Of a stretch of DNA of 64,000 bases, positions 18,055 to 27,311 are shown in pieces. This DNA is from Halalkalibacter oceani. Its GTDB lineage: Bacteria; Bacillota; Bacilli; Bacillales; Bacillaceae_D. A program made the position numbers and the translations under genes. Where the stretch lies: positions 1 through 64,000 of the forward strand of contig NZ_JBEPKD010000023.1 in NCBI RefSeq assembly GCF_040544555.1, given 5' to 3'. How positions within the stretch are numbered: the stretch's first letter is position 1; the number at the start of each line of letters is the position of its first letter. A model generated the notes under the pieces. The model was given only the letters and a program-made list of their open reading frames with translations, was not told the DNA's origin and ran no database searches.

Positions 18055-18957
18055 TTATTTAGTTGGCGAGTAGGCCTTCCATTTGGACAGGTTCAGTTCT
18101 TCTTTTGTTACCATCTCTTTCGGGAAAATAAACGTCCACGGCTTGCTCGTATTGGCTTTTACCGTGAAATCATCAAGCTTGAACCCGCCTTTGGCGACTA
18201 CTTCGCCGCTTGCGTCTTCGACATGAAGAGGCAGCTGCTCAAGGTTAATGTTCTTTTCCGTACCATTCCGGATCAGCATGGTAACGTGAAGGTCACCTTT
18301 CTCGTCCTTCTTCGCCTGAAGGCCCATGAAATTGACTTCGCCCGGCTTAGGCGGCTCGATTTTCTCGACCATGGCTTCCAGCTGCTGCTTGCTTTCCTTG
18401 GCCAGCGATGACTCCCATGACTTCGCCAAGTCGAGCGAATGCTTGCGCGAAGATGGCTTCAGTTGAAACGCGAGCTTCCAGCCGGTCGATGGCAATTCAG
18501 TGGTGAACAAGTCCTTGTCGCTGAACTTGAAGTACCATGGACGGCTGCTTCGTGCCGGGATCTCACCGACTTCTTTTAAATTGAATGCCTTTCTGCCAAG
18601 AAGAGTGCCATCCTCATTAAGTAAGACGAGCGTGACATCTTCGAGCGTAATCGCTTTGTCGAGACTGTTGCGAATAAAAGCTGTTACGCGGAAAAGACGC
18701 TCATTTTCAGGCAGTAAGCTGATCCCGGAAAGAGAAAGCTGGTTTGGCTTAAGAGGCTCGCATTCCAGGTTGAGAAATTGAAACGCATAAAAATCTTCCT
18801 TGGCCAGGTTCCAGGCAGGGTGAATCGACAATTCGGTTTCAATTTCCTCATCACCGCTGGAAGAAGACTCGTTAAGAAGCTCCTCTGAAGAGACCGGACT
18901 CTCCTGACCCGCTAATTCAGGTTTTTCATTTTTGTTTTTATTAAAGAATGGTAACAT
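18055..18957 (-). CDS. slaP: Accessory Sec system S-layer assembly protein (SLAP domains)
   Basis: A 300-aa, probably cytosolic, protein with two SLAP repeats, each ending in a Trp-containing motif (RPWYFKFSDKDL about 170-182 and KPWTFIFPKEM about 272-283). SLAP proteins accompany SecA2 in Bacilli and help export SLH-type surface proteins. The N-terminus is charged and Glu-rich (about 8-45). I take ATG at 18957 because GAGGAACG precedes it closely; the longer reading to 19065 runs into the secA2 gene. It lies 37 bp after secA2 on the same strand, so the two are surely co-expressed. The three SLH proteins at 9.7-16.1 kb are candidate clients (inference). Confidence 0.87.
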   Translation of the reverse strand: MLPFFNKNKNEKPELAGQESPVSSEELLNESSSSGDEEIETELSIHPAWNLAKEDFYAFQFLNLECEPLKPNQLSLSGISLLPENERLFRVTAFIRNSLDKAITLEDVTLVLLNEDGTLLGRKAFNLKEVGEIPARSSRPWYFKFSDKDLFTTELPSTGWKLAFQLKPSSRKHSLDLAKSWESSLAKESKQQLEAMVEKIEPPKPGEVNFMGLQAKKDEKGDLHVTMLIRNGTEKNINLEQLPLHVEDASGEVVAKGGFKLDDFTVKANTSKPWTFIFPKEMVTKEELNLSKWKAYSPTK

Positions 18958-18994
18958 GCTTCGTTCCTCCTCATTTTCTCCTCTAAGCCAATCG

Positions 18995-21367
18995 TTATCT
19001 CGATTGCAGCTCGGCTTCTTTCTCTTTGAATCGCTTAACCACCCGTTGGAATTGAAGGCTGACATCGCGTTGCAGTCCGCTGTACATCATCTTAAAAAGC
19101 TCAAACCCTTCGCGCGTATAAATCCGCATCGGGTCTTCCTGGCTGTAACCGCGCAGCCCGATTCCTTCCTTCAGGCGGCTCATCTCTTCAAGATGACGTT
19201 GCCAATGAATATCAATATTCATCAAGATCACCTGTCTCGCTGCGATCTGCCCTTCCGGATCCTGACTGAATTCATCGAGGACATCGGTTACTTTTGCTAA
19301 TGCCGGGGCGATATGGGCTTTTACATCATCCAGATCTTCCGGACGCTTCGTAAATGGCTCCAGATCCGGTAGAAGCAGCTGCCCGTATTTGACCAGGTCA
19401 TCGAGCTGCCATTCTTCCGGCAAAAGCTCTTCCGCACAGTATCTGGCAATATGATCTTCGACCGTCGCTTCGACCATCGGCTTGATTAGAGCAGGTGTAT
19501 CCTCCTGTTCGAGCGCGCGGTTGCGCAATGAATAAATGACGCCGCGCTGCTCGTTAATAATATCATCGAGCTTGAGCGTATATTCACGGGCGGCGTAATT
19601 ATGATCCTCACACATCCGCTGCAGCCGGTCTACTAACGGATAAACATCTTCATTCGTAATCAAACCGTTTTCGTCGCAGTTATTCTGCGGATCGAATTTC
19701 TCTATATCCTCACGTCCGAAGCGCTGCAGCATTTCGTCGGCAAGCGAGATGAAAAATTGCGTCTCGCCCGGGTCTCCCTGACGTCCGGAACGACCGCGCA
19801 GCTGATTGTCAATCCTCCGGCTTTCATGACGCTCGGTTCCGATGACAAATAGACCGCCAAGCTCAGCTGCTCCTTCTCCGAGCATAATATCCGTTCCACG
19901 GCCAGCCATATTCGTCGCGATCGTGACTTGGCCTTTTTGACCGGCGAGGGAAATCAGCTGGACTTCTTTTTCGACGCTTTTGGCGTTTAACAATTCATAA
20001 GGAACTTGAATCTCGTCAAGATAGGTCGCCATCGTCTCCGATTGAATAATCGAGGTCGTTCCGATCAAGACAGGCTGTCCCTTTTCATGCCGTGCCTGAA
20101 CTTCCTTCGCTACTGCCCGGTATTTATCTTCGGCAGTGGCAAAGACGAGCTCCTTATGATCTTGGCGAATTCGCGGTTTGTTCGTCGGAACTTGAACGAC
20201 ATCCATCCCGTAGAGCATTTGGAATTCGCGCTCTTCGGTCTTGGCGGTTCCTGTCATCCCCGACATTGTCGGATACATGCGGAAATAGTTTTGGACGGTA
20301 ATGGAAGCTCTCGTTTTGTTTTCTTCGGTAATCGTCAGTCCTTCTTTTGCTTCCAGTGCCTGGTGAAGTCCATCGCTAAACGTCCGTCCTTCCATCACCC
20401 GTCCGGTGAACATATCGACAAGATGAAGCTCGCCGTCCTTGACGATGTACTCGACGTCCCGTCTGAACATGACGCGTGCCCGAAGTGCCTGAATCATAAA
20501 ATGATAAAGCGTCTGATGCTCCAGGTCATACAGGTTATCGATTCCGAAGGCCCGTTCGATTTTTGTAATGCCCTGATCGGTTAAGCTCGCCGCTTTTAAC
20601 AGGCTGTCATACATATAGTCCTCATTTTCTTTAAACCCTCTGGCAACTTTAGCGCCGATATAATAAAGATTTGGACTCACCTGGGTTTTTGAAGCGATAA
20701 TAAGCGGTGTTTTCGCTTCATCGACAAGAACGCTGTCGATTTCATCGATAATCGCAAAATGATAAGGGCGCTGCACCCGCTGGCTGACATCTGTCACCAT
20801 ATTGTCACGAAGATAATCAAAGCCGAACTCATTTCCGACCCCGTACGTAATATCAGCCTTGTAGGCCACCTTTTTCTCGTCGGGGGTGAGCATCGGCACA
20901 TTCAGGCCGACTGTCAGCCCGAGAAATTCATGAACCTGACCAATCAGTTCACGGTCACGCTTTGCTAAATATTCATTTACAGTAATGACATGGACCCCTT
21001 TGCCTTCTAAGGCGCGCAGGTAACTCGGCAAGGAAGCGACGAGTGTTTTTCCTTCGCCGGTTGGCATTTCGGCAATATCGCCGTCATTTAACACAAGTCC
21101 GCCAATTAATTGCACGTCGTAGTGGCGAAGGCCAAGCACGCGCTTGGCGGCCTCCCGCACGACGGCGAAAGCTTCGACTTTTATGGATTCAAGCTCGGCA
21201 CCATTTTGTAATTGTTCTTTAAAGTAAACCGTTTTATGTTGGAGCTCTTTATCGGAGAGCTTCTCCAATTCTGGTTCAAGATTATTGACTTCCGCTACAA
21301 CCTTTTCATACTTCTTGATTTTTCGTTGTTGTTCATCGCCAATAAGCTTCTTTATTGAGCGTAGCAT
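18995..21367 (-). CDS. secA2: Accessory preprotein translocase ATPase SecA2
   Basis: A second SecA of 790 aa, shorter than the housekeeping SecA1 at 57-59.7 kb. It is an ATP-driven motor that feeds selected precursors to SecYEG. Walker A is at EMPTGEGKTLVAS, Walker B at AIIDEIDSVLVDEAKTPL and the helicase motif at TIATNMAGRGTDIMLGEGA. It ends after VVKRFKEKEAELQSR without the C-terminal Cys-rich zinc tail that SecA1 has. ATG at 21367 follows AGGAGAG; the upstream extension is non-coding repeat sequence. It sits beside the SLAP gene and just before the csaB cluster, the arrangement known for S-layer export in Bacillus anthracis-type systems. Confidence 0.95.
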   Translation of the reverse strand: MLRSIKKLIGDEQQRKIKKYEKVVAEVNNLEPELEKLSDKELQHKTVYFKEQLQNGAELESIKVEAFAVVREAAKRVLGLRHYDVQLIGGLVLNDGDIAEMPTGEGKTLVASLPSYLRALEGKGVHVITVNEYLAKRDRELIGQVHEFLGLTVGLNVPMLTPDEKKVAYKADITYGVGNEFGFDYLRDNMVTDVSQRVQRPYHFAIIDEIDSVLVDEAKTPLIIASKTQVSPNLYYIGAKVARGFKENEDYMYDSLLKAASLTDQGITKIERAFGIDNLYDLEHQTLYHFMIQALRARVMFRRDVEYIVKDGELHLVDMFTGRVMEGRTFSDGLHQALEAKEGLTITEENKTRASITVQNYFRMYPTMSGMTGTAKTEEREFQMLYGMDVVQVPTNKPRIRQDHKELVFATAEDKYRAVAKEVQARHEKGQPVLIGTTSIIQSETMATYLDEIQVPYELLNAKSVEKEVQLISLAGQKGQVTIATNMAGRGTDIMLGEGAAELGGLFVIGTERHESRRIDNQLRGRSGRQGDPGETQFFISLADEMLQRFGREDIEKFDPQNNCDENGLITNEDVYPLVDRLQRMCEDHNYAAREYTLKLDDIINEQRGVIYSLRNRALEQEDTPALIKPMVEATVEDHIARYCAEELLPEEWQLDDLVKYGQLLLPDLEPFTKRPEDLDDVKAHIAPALAKVTDVLDEFSQDPEGQIAARQVILMNIDIHWQRHLEEMSRLKEGIGLRGYSQEDPMRIYTREGFELFKMMYSGLQRDVSLQFQRVVKRFKEKEAELQSR

Positions 21368-21552
21368 TAGCTTCTCTCCTTCATTAGACATCATTTGTAA
21401 GTATAACACGACTTTATGAACCATTAATAGAGAAGAAACGACTGGGAATAAGAGGAATTGTCGATCCGCTGTCGAAAAATCAATTCCAAAACCTCCCGAT
21501 TTTTGATATGATCGGCTAAGGTAGGGCTTATCCCCTTGTGGGATAAGCACGG

Positions 21553-21640
21553 AGCAATGAGCGTAGTCGCTACAATCCTTAAAAGCATAGAGAGAAGTGG
21601 GGTTCTTCTCTCTATGCGAGTAGCGCACGAAGCCATTGCC
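21553..21640. repeat. Nested-hairpin repeat, copy 2
   Basis: The outer stem is GCAATG (21554-21559) with CATTGC (21634-21639), and GTAGCG pairs with its complement around 21560-21570 / 21620-21625. The core stem is GCATAGAGAGAAG with CTTCTCTCTATGC. Read on the minus strand it has the same frame as copies at 28.4, 28.8 and 61.1 kb (GGCAATGGCTTC ... CGCTCATTGCT) but an unrelated core stem. A second hairpin (GCTTATCCC/GGGATAAGC) flanks it at 21526-21549. It lies between divergent secA2 and tagA. Confidence 0.75.
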
Positions 21641-21703
21641 ACACACTTTTCAAAAATCGATAATCGTTGATATTATATTATAGAAGTGAGTTGGTGAAAA
21701 ACA

Positions 21704-22441
21704 ATGTCAAATCGCACCGTTTCTGTTCTTGGTGTTGACTTTTTACATACGACAATGAACGAGATGATCGCGCGTCTTTCAGATCATTTGGAGCGTGAGG
21801 AAAAAGCATTTGTCGTCACAGCTAATCCGGAGATTGTGCTGCATGCGCAGGAGGATGAAGCGTACAGAACGTATCTTGCCAAGGCAAGCTATGTTACCGC
21901 GGATGGAATTGGCGTCGTGAAAGCGGCGGGACTGCTTGGTGATCCGCTGCCGGAGCGCGTAACGGGCTTCGATATGTTCCTCTCCTTATTGGAAGTGGCG
22001 AATGAGCGGAAATTCAGCGTTTATTTACTGGGCGCGAAAGAAGAAGTGTTAGAGAAAACGATTGCTGCGATCGAGAGACAATTTCCACAGGTCGAGGTGG
22101 CTGGTTCCCATCACGGCTATTTTGACTGGGATTCGACGGAAATTGAGGACGAAATCCGTTTGAAAAAACCGGACCTCGTTTTTCTTGCCCTTGGTTTTCC
22201 ACGTCAGGAGAAGTGGATTGCCGAACGCTATGACCAGTTCGAGAAAGGAATCTTCATGGGGATTGGCGGGAGCTTTGACGTGTTAGCCGGTGAAGTGAAG
22301 CGCGCGCCTGTTTTTTGGCAGAAGATTCATCTTGAATGGTTCTACCGTCTTGTCAAACAGCCGTCCCGCTGGCGCCGGATGCTGGCGCTGCCGGTTTTTG
22401 CCGGACGGATTCTGCGTGAGAAACGGAAGAAGACATCATGA
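21704..22441 (+). CDS. tagA: WecG/TagA/CpsF family glycosyltransferase
   Basis: A membrane-associated GT26 glycosyltransferase of 245 aa. TagA adds ManNAc to the lipid-linked GlcNAc made by TagO, forming the linkage disaccharide of a wall polymer. Family landmarks are present: Thr39 in TANPEI and Asp67 in TADGIGV, equivalent to the catalytic-site residues of TagA, plus GSHHGYFDW and ALGFPRQEKWI. The basic C-terminal tail (PSRWRRMLALPVFAGRILREKRKK) is the usual membrane-docking appendage. It starts the four-gene run tagA-flippase-DUF5693-csaB, and its stop overlaps the next start by 4 bp. Its linkage to csaB points to secondary cell-wall polymer rather than classical teichoic acid. Confidence 0.9.
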   Translation: MSNRTVSVLGVDFLHTTMNEMIARLSDHLEREEKAFVVTANPEIVLHAQEDEAYRTYLAKASYVTADGIGVVKAAGLLGDPLPERVTGFDMFLSLLEVANERKFSVYLLGAKEEVLEKTIAAIERQFPQVEVAGSHHGYFDWDSTEIEDEIRLKKPDLVFLALGFPRQEKWIAERYDQFEKGIFMGIGGSFDVLAGEVKRAPVFWQKIHLEWFYRLVKQPSRWRRMLALPVFAGRILREKRKKTS

Positions 22442-24006
22442 GCCGTTCTTCCTTTTTAAAGGGGGCGATTTGGCTAACGATCGCCACCTTTATTTCCAAG
22501 GTGCTCGGCAGTGCCTTCCGTATTCCTTTGCAAAATATTGCCGGTGATGAAGTACTTGGAATTTTCACCGCCGTTTATCCGGTGTACATGTCTGTCTTGA
22601 TTATTACAGTGGCGGGCATTCCGCTGGCGATTTCAAAGCTGATTTCTACGGCGCGGGGGGAAGGGCGCACGGATGATATTTACTTCATCTATCGGACGGC
22701 GACGATTCTCGGCCTCGTTTTCGGAGTAGTGAGCTTTGCGCTGATGTTCACCTTCGCCGAAACCATTGCGATGCAGCTTGGTGGGCCGCTCGTTACATAC
22801 TCCGTTATGGTCGTTTCCCTGGCGCTTATTTTCGCGCCGTATATGGCTGTTTACCGCGGCTTTTTCCAAGGGTTTGAGGATATGATGCCGACGGCGATTT
22901 CCCAGGTGCTGGAGCAGCTTGTTCGCGTGCTGCTCATTCTGGTCGCAGCCGTCTATTTAACGGCCCAGGCTTATTCGATTGATATTGTCGCCGGGGGCGT
23001 GATGATCGGCTCCGCTGTTGGCGTCGTGCTCGCACTTATTTATTTGAAAATCATTTTTGCGAAAAGCAAGCTTCTTCCGAAAAAACGGGCAGCCTATAAC
23101 TGGAGCCAGTTTAAACGGTGGAGCAAGCGAATTCTGATCGTATCCTTGCCGATTTGCTTCGGGGCGCTGACGATGGCGCTGCTAAACGTCGTCGATTCCT
23201 TGACCGTACCGCGGCAGCTGGGAGCGATGGGACATACAAGTGAAGAGATTACAAGGTTATATGGTATTTACGGGCGCGGACAGGCGCTCGTCCAGGTCGC
23301 TGTTGTGTTTGCCAGCGCTTTGATCCTGCCGCTTATTCCGGCGATCACGAAAGCCCTGACAGAACAGAGGCAGGCAGATGCTTCAGCGTTGATGACAAAG
23401 GCGACGACTTTTACGCATTTGACATCATGGCCTGTAGCGGCCGGGATGACAGCTGTGACAATCCCGATGAATGTGGTGTTATTTGGCGATGCGCTTGGAA
23501 GTGAGGTTATTTTCGTCCTTTCGATCAGCGCCCTGTTTACGTCCTTTACCGTGCTTAGCACCGGGATGCTGCAGGGGGCTAACCGCGAGCGTGCCGCGGC
23601 CGTCATTGTCCTTATTTTTTCTATAGTAAAAGTAGTCTTGAATCTTCTCCTCGTGACAAGATTCGGGGTTCTCGGTGCGGCGGTTTCCACGCTCGTCACC
23701 TATATTTTCATTACGATTGTAAATCTGTTCGTTCTCTATCGGACGATAAGCTATGCCTGGCTGAAGCGGTCGCATGTCGTCTTTGCCGGGGCAAGTCTTG
23801 TCATGGCGGGAGTGCTCGGGCTGTTGCACTGGTTCGTTGTTAACGAGGAATGGTCGCGGGGCGTCATGGCGCTTTATTTGACAGGGGCGATCGTGCTGGG
23901 AGCGGTGATTTTTGTTGGACTTGTTCTGGCGCTGAAGGGAATCGACCGCTCATTGCTGCAATCATTGCCGGTCGTCTCGAAATTTGTCGCCAAGGAGCGT
24001 ACATAA
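22438..24006 (+). CDS. Polysaccharide flippase, MVF/PST family (SpoVB/MurJ-like)
   Basis: A polytopic protein of 522 aa with roughly 14 hydrophobic helices, belonging to the MOP superfamily of lipid-linked oligosaccharide flippases. Typical stretches are the N-terminal SSFLKGAIWLTIATFISKVL then GSAFRIPLQNI, GLYGIYGRGQALVQ-like region near residue 265-290, and a run of membrane helices to the end. It overlaps tagA by 4 bp (ATGA). In this setting it probably turns the undecaprenyl-linked wall polymer precursor outward. A role in lipid II or spore cortex precursor export, as for MurJ or SpoVB, cannot be excluded from sequence alone. Confidence 0.85.
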   Translation: MSRSSFLKGAIWLTIATFISKVLGSAFRIPLQNIAGDEVLGIFTAVYPVYMSVLIITVAGIPLAISKLISTARGEGRTDDIYFIYRTATILGLVFGVVSFALMFTFAETIAMQLGGPLVTYSVMVVSLALIFAPYMAVYRGFFQGFEDMMPTAISQVLEQLVRVLLILVAAVYLTAQAYSIDIVAGGVMIGSAVGVVLALIYLKIIFAKSKLLPKKRAAYNWSQFKRWSKRILIVSLPICFGALTMALLNVVDSLTVPRQLGAMGHTSEEITRLYGIYGRGQALVQVAVVFASALILPLIPAITKALTEQRQADASALMTKATTFTHLTSWPVAAGMTAVTIPMNVVLFGDALGSEVIFVLSISALFTSFTVLSTGMLQGANRERAAAVIVLIFSIVKVVLNLLLVTRFGVLGAAVSTLVTYIFITIVNLFVLYRTISYAWLKRSHVVFAGASLVMAGVLGLLHWFVVNEEWSRGVMALYLTGAIVLGAVIFVGLVLALKGIDRSLLQSLPVVSKFVAKERT

Positions 24007-24055
24007 AGGTCATCGATAGAAGTGTAAAATCAAAAGCTGAAAGGATGTCATTACG

Positions 24056-26017
24056 TTGGTAAAAAAAGGTCTTTGGATTGTGGTGATCCTGGCGCTGCTC
24101 GTCTCGATTCCATCTTTAATTGAACGAGTACAAGTTGAGCAGCAAAACCGTTCATATGAAGTCGTCATGCCTTATGAGCAATTTGCTCAGTGGCCGGATA
24201 TGCTGGAGGGATCGCTTGATGCCGGACAAGCCTTGGCTGAATTAAGAGAAAACGGCTTAACCTCGATTAGTATTGAGCCGCTGACGATTTCTGATCTCGT
24301 TGAAGACGGGGTGTTTGAACGCATTCAACGAAGTGAGATTGAGCATGAGCATCCAGAGGCACGGGGAGAGCTCCCGGAAAACAACGGGCAATTCGTCAAG
24401 CTGCTGGAGAAGGACAGTGAATACATCGATACTGTCGAAGAGGTGTACAACAATCACTATGCGATTATGACAGAGGAAGGGATTCTTCCTAATCGTCTTC
24501 ATGTTTCTTTTCATGCCTATGACGATGATGCTTACTTGTTTCTTCCTTATGAAGTGAGTTTAAATGCGATGCCTGTCGGCTTTGACCGTGAGGCGCTGCA
24601 ATTGATTGATGACGCCGGCTTGCATATCATACCGCGTTTACCGAATCATTTTATGAATATCCACAATGAAAATCATTATGTGTATGACATGCTTGACATG
24701 CTCGTTGAGGAATACGGGGCTGAGGCTCTTTCCTTTACAGGAAATGATGTCGTCGGCGCTGATAATCCGGAAGAGCTGCGGACCTTCGCCCGGAAGGCAA
24801 AAGAGCTCGGCCTGGCGATTGTCACGATTGACTTCAATGACCAACGTGGAATGAGTGCCTTTTTACGCGTTGGCGAGCTGGAGGAAAATGTCGTCCGGCT
24901 GTTTAGCATGACGCTTGGAAAAGGAAGAGAAGCTACAACTTATGTTGATGAGGTCGAAAAAGCGTTGCGCGGCTATAAGGAACGCAATATCCGCATGCTC
25001 TACGTCAATCCGGTGATGAACTTCCCGACCGGAATGGAGACGTATCACCACCCAGGTGAAGCGTTGACGGGCTACACGTATACGCTTGAAATGCTTGAGT
25101 TGTTGACAAACCAGCTTGGAGCAGATCAGGCCGGGACAGCCCAGCCGTTTCAGTCGTTTTCGCAGCCATTTATCATCACCCTGCTAGTCTTGGCAGGAAC
25201 GGTCGCTTTCCTGAGCTTAACGGGTTTGGCCCTCCATCGCTATCTCGGTGTACTCGCCGCGGTCGGCGCTCTTGGGTTAAGTGCACTGGCGCTGCTTCAT
25301 GTCGACGTCGCCCTGAAAGGTCTCGCCTTACTAACGGCGATTAGCGGGGCGGTTTATGCCGGCTTAGCTGTTGACCGGATTAAAGATTGGAAGCAGCTAG
25401 TCTGGCAATATGCGTTATCAGCAGCAATCGCCTTAACGGGAGCGTGGCTTGTGATCGCGCTGCTTTATGGACCGACCTTTGTCATGAAAGTGGATGAGTT
25501 CAGAGGGGTGAAGGTGCTTGCCGCTGTGCCGGTTCTTGTTGTCGGGTTTGTGCTGTTTGCTTCCTTCTTGAAGAAGCTGATGAATGAGCCGGTGCGCTAT
25601 TGGCATGTCGTGATCATGGGGCTCGTTGTCGGTGTACTTGGTTTCTATGTGTGGCGGACGGGAAATGCCGCGTTGACGCTGCCGTATGAGCTTGAATTTA
25701 GATACTGGCTTGAATCAGTGTTATATGTACGTCCGCGCACGTCGGAATTTCTTGTCGGATTTCCACTATTTGTGCTCGGCCTGTACTTGCGGATGAAAAA
25801 CGAAAAAGCGGCGCCGCTCTTTATTACATTGGGGATGCTCGGCTTCGCTTCGATGGTCGGCACGTTTACTCACTTGCATACCGCTCTGCTTGTTTCCTTA
25901 ATCAGAACGGGCTACGGCCTTGTATTTGGTTTTTTGATCGGGCTTGTGCTTATTTTCATCTATCGCCTGATCATCCGTTACGTGTACCCTGAAGTAAGAA
26001 AGAGGTGGCTTGGATGA
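24056..26017 (+). CDS. DUF5693 family membrane protein of csaB cluster
   Basis: A 653-aa protein of unknown function, conserved next to csaB in many Firmicutes. After one N-terminal helix (residues 4-22), a large extracytoplasmic domain spans about 25-360. Its repeated strand-helix pattern looks barrel-like (SLDAGQALAELRENGLTSIS, GAEALSFTGNDVVGA, NIRMLYVNPVMNFPTG). The last 280 residues hold about eight to nine membrane helices. TTG at 24056 follows AAAGGATG by 9 nt. It sits between flippase and csaB and shares an ATGA overlap with csaB, so it probably acts on the outer face during polymer assembly, export or modification (inference). Confidence 0.85.
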   Translation: MVKKGLWIVVILALLVSIPSLIERVQVEQQNRSYEVVMPYEQFAQWPDMLEGSLDAGQALAELRENGLTSISIEPLTISDLVEDGVFERIQRSEIEHEHPEARGELPENNGQFVKLLEKDSEYIDTVEEVYNNHYAIMTEEGILPNRLHVSFHAYDDDAYLFLPYEVSLNAMPVGFDREALQLIDDAGLHIIPRLPNHFMNIHNENHYVYDMLDMLVEEYGAEALSFTGNDVVGADNPEELRTFARKAKELGLAIVTIDFNDQRGMSAFLRVGELEENVVRLFSMTLGKGREATTYVDEVEKALRGYKERNIRMLYVNPVMNFPTGMETYHHPGEALTGYTYTLEMLELLTNQLGADQAGTAQPFQSFSQPFIITLLVLAGTVAFLSLTGLALHRYLGVLAAVGALGLSALALLHVDVALKGLALLTAISGAVYAGLAVDRIKDWKQLVWQYALSAAIALTGAWLVIALLYGPTFVMKVDEFRGVKVLAAVPVLVVGFVLFASFLKKLMNEPVRYWHVVIMGLVVGVLGFYVWRTGNAALTLPYELEFRYWLESVLYVRPRTSEFLVGFPLFVLGLYLRMKNEKAAPLFITLGMLGFASMVGTFTHLHTALLVSLIRTGYGLVFGFLIGLVLIFIYRLIIRYVYPEVRKRWLG

Positions 26018-27075
26018 GGCTCGTATTATCTGGCTATTACGGCTTTGATAATGTCGGCGATGAAGCGATCTTGTACGCGATTATAAGCGCGTTGCGTGAG
26101 GCCGATCCGGCGGTTGAGATTACGGTTCTCTCCAACCAGCCGGAGCAAACCGCCTCCAAGTATCAAGTGAAGGCTGTTAACCGGTGGAAGATAAAAGAGA
26201 TCATCCGGGCGATCCGTTCCTCTGATGGGGTGATTAGCGGCGGCGGCAGCCTGCTTCAGGATAAGACGGGAAACCGCAGCGTCATTTACTATTCGGCGGT
26301 GATGTGGATCGCCAAATGGCTGCGTAAGCCTTATTATGTCTATGCTCAAGGGATCGGCCCCCTGCAAAGCAAACGGAATCAGGCGATTGTCAGACGGACA
26401 TTGAACGGCAGTCGGCTGCTCACCGTCCGCGATGCAGAATCGAAACAATTGCTCGAACGGATTGGCGTGACGAAGCCGATTGCGCAAGTGCCTGATCCAG
26501 TGCTCGGCTTAACTCCGGCTCAGTCTGAGGATCGTTTCGTCGCGGCGCCGTATATTGCCGTTTCAGTGCGCGACTGGCCGAGTGAGCATCATTTTAAGCA
26601 AGAGCTGGCCCACAGCCTCGACAGGCTTGCCGCGGAAGGTTATCCGATTGTTTTCGTGCCGATGCACGGTGAGCATGATGCAAAAGCATCGGAGGAAACA
26701 CGGCAGCTGATGACGGCCGAGGCGACGCTTGCTCCGCATGAAGCAACGATTATGGAAAAAATAAAGTGGATCACAGACAGCGAGCTGCTGATCGGGATGC
26801 GGCTTCATGCGCTAATTTTCGCCGCGGTTGGTGATACGCCTTTTGTCGCGCTGTCCTATGATCCGAAGATTGATTCCTTTGCCAAGCTGTGCCGCCAGCC
26901 GGTCGCCGCTCATGTCAATGAAAAATGGGAAGCGGAAACGCTTTATGAGCAAGCTGACGTTCAGCTTAGCAAGAGAGAGCAGGCCATCACTGATATGCAG
27001 CTTTATACGAAGGAAGCGCGGCAAAAAGCGAGACAGACCGCTTATGATATCCTTCAGGGAAAGAGTAGCATCTAA
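26014..27075 (+). CDS. csaB: Polysaccharide pyruvyl transferase CsaB
   Basis: CsaB adds a pyruvyl ketal to the secondary cell-wall polymer, creating the ligand that SLH domains bind. The 353-aa cytosolic enzyme shows GYYGFDNVGDEAILYAI at the N-terminus, GVISGGGSLLQDKTGN near 77-92, YYVYAQGIGPLQ near 108-119 and GMRLHALIFAA near 263-273, all hallmark CsaB segments. ATG at 26014 overlaps the previous stop (ATGA) and has AAAGAGG at good spacing, so GTG at 26005 is less likely. It explains the several SLH proteins in the window: without it they would lose their wall anchor. Confidence 0.95.
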   Translation: MRLVLSGYYGFDNVGDEAILYAIISALREADPAVEITVLSNQPEQTASKYQVKAVNRWKIKEIIRAIRSSDGVISGGGSLLQDKTGNRSVIYYSAVMWIAKWLRKPYYVYAQGIGPLQSKRNQAIVRRTLNGSRLLTVRDAESKQLLERIGVTKPIAQVPDPVLGLTPAQSEDRFVAAPYIAVSVRDWPSEHHFKQELAHSLDRLAAEGYPIVFVPMHGEHDAKASEETRQLMTAEATLAPHEATIMEKIKWITDSELLIGMRLHALIFAAVGDTPFVALSYDPKIDSFAKLCRQPVAAHVNEKWEAETLYEQADVQLSKREQAITDMQLYTKEARQKARQTAYDILQGKSSI

Positions 27076-27311
27076 CAAGCGATTTTCCTCTTTTAACATG
27101 TTTCAGAACTAGGCGAGCAGGGAAAAGATGGATGACATTTTCGGAAATGTGTGAAATTGTGGCAGCCGTTAGGGATTGTTAAGAAATGACTGTGCCTGGT
27201 TGCTTTATTTATGCTATAATCCGAAAAGGTAATAGATTAAAAGAGTGTGAATGACGAAAGAAAATCATAAAAAGAGATAAGTTGGAGAAGGTAGAAATAA
27301 GGAGGGTCAGC

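Noticed and set aside
20006..20584. Plus-strand open frame inside secA2
   Set aside because: Antisense to conserved SecA motifs, no ribosome binding site, no recognisable domain.
27215..27220. TATAAT upstream of tagO as a firm promoter
   Set aside because: No acceptable -35 at 16-18 nt, so it was not listed as a separate feature.
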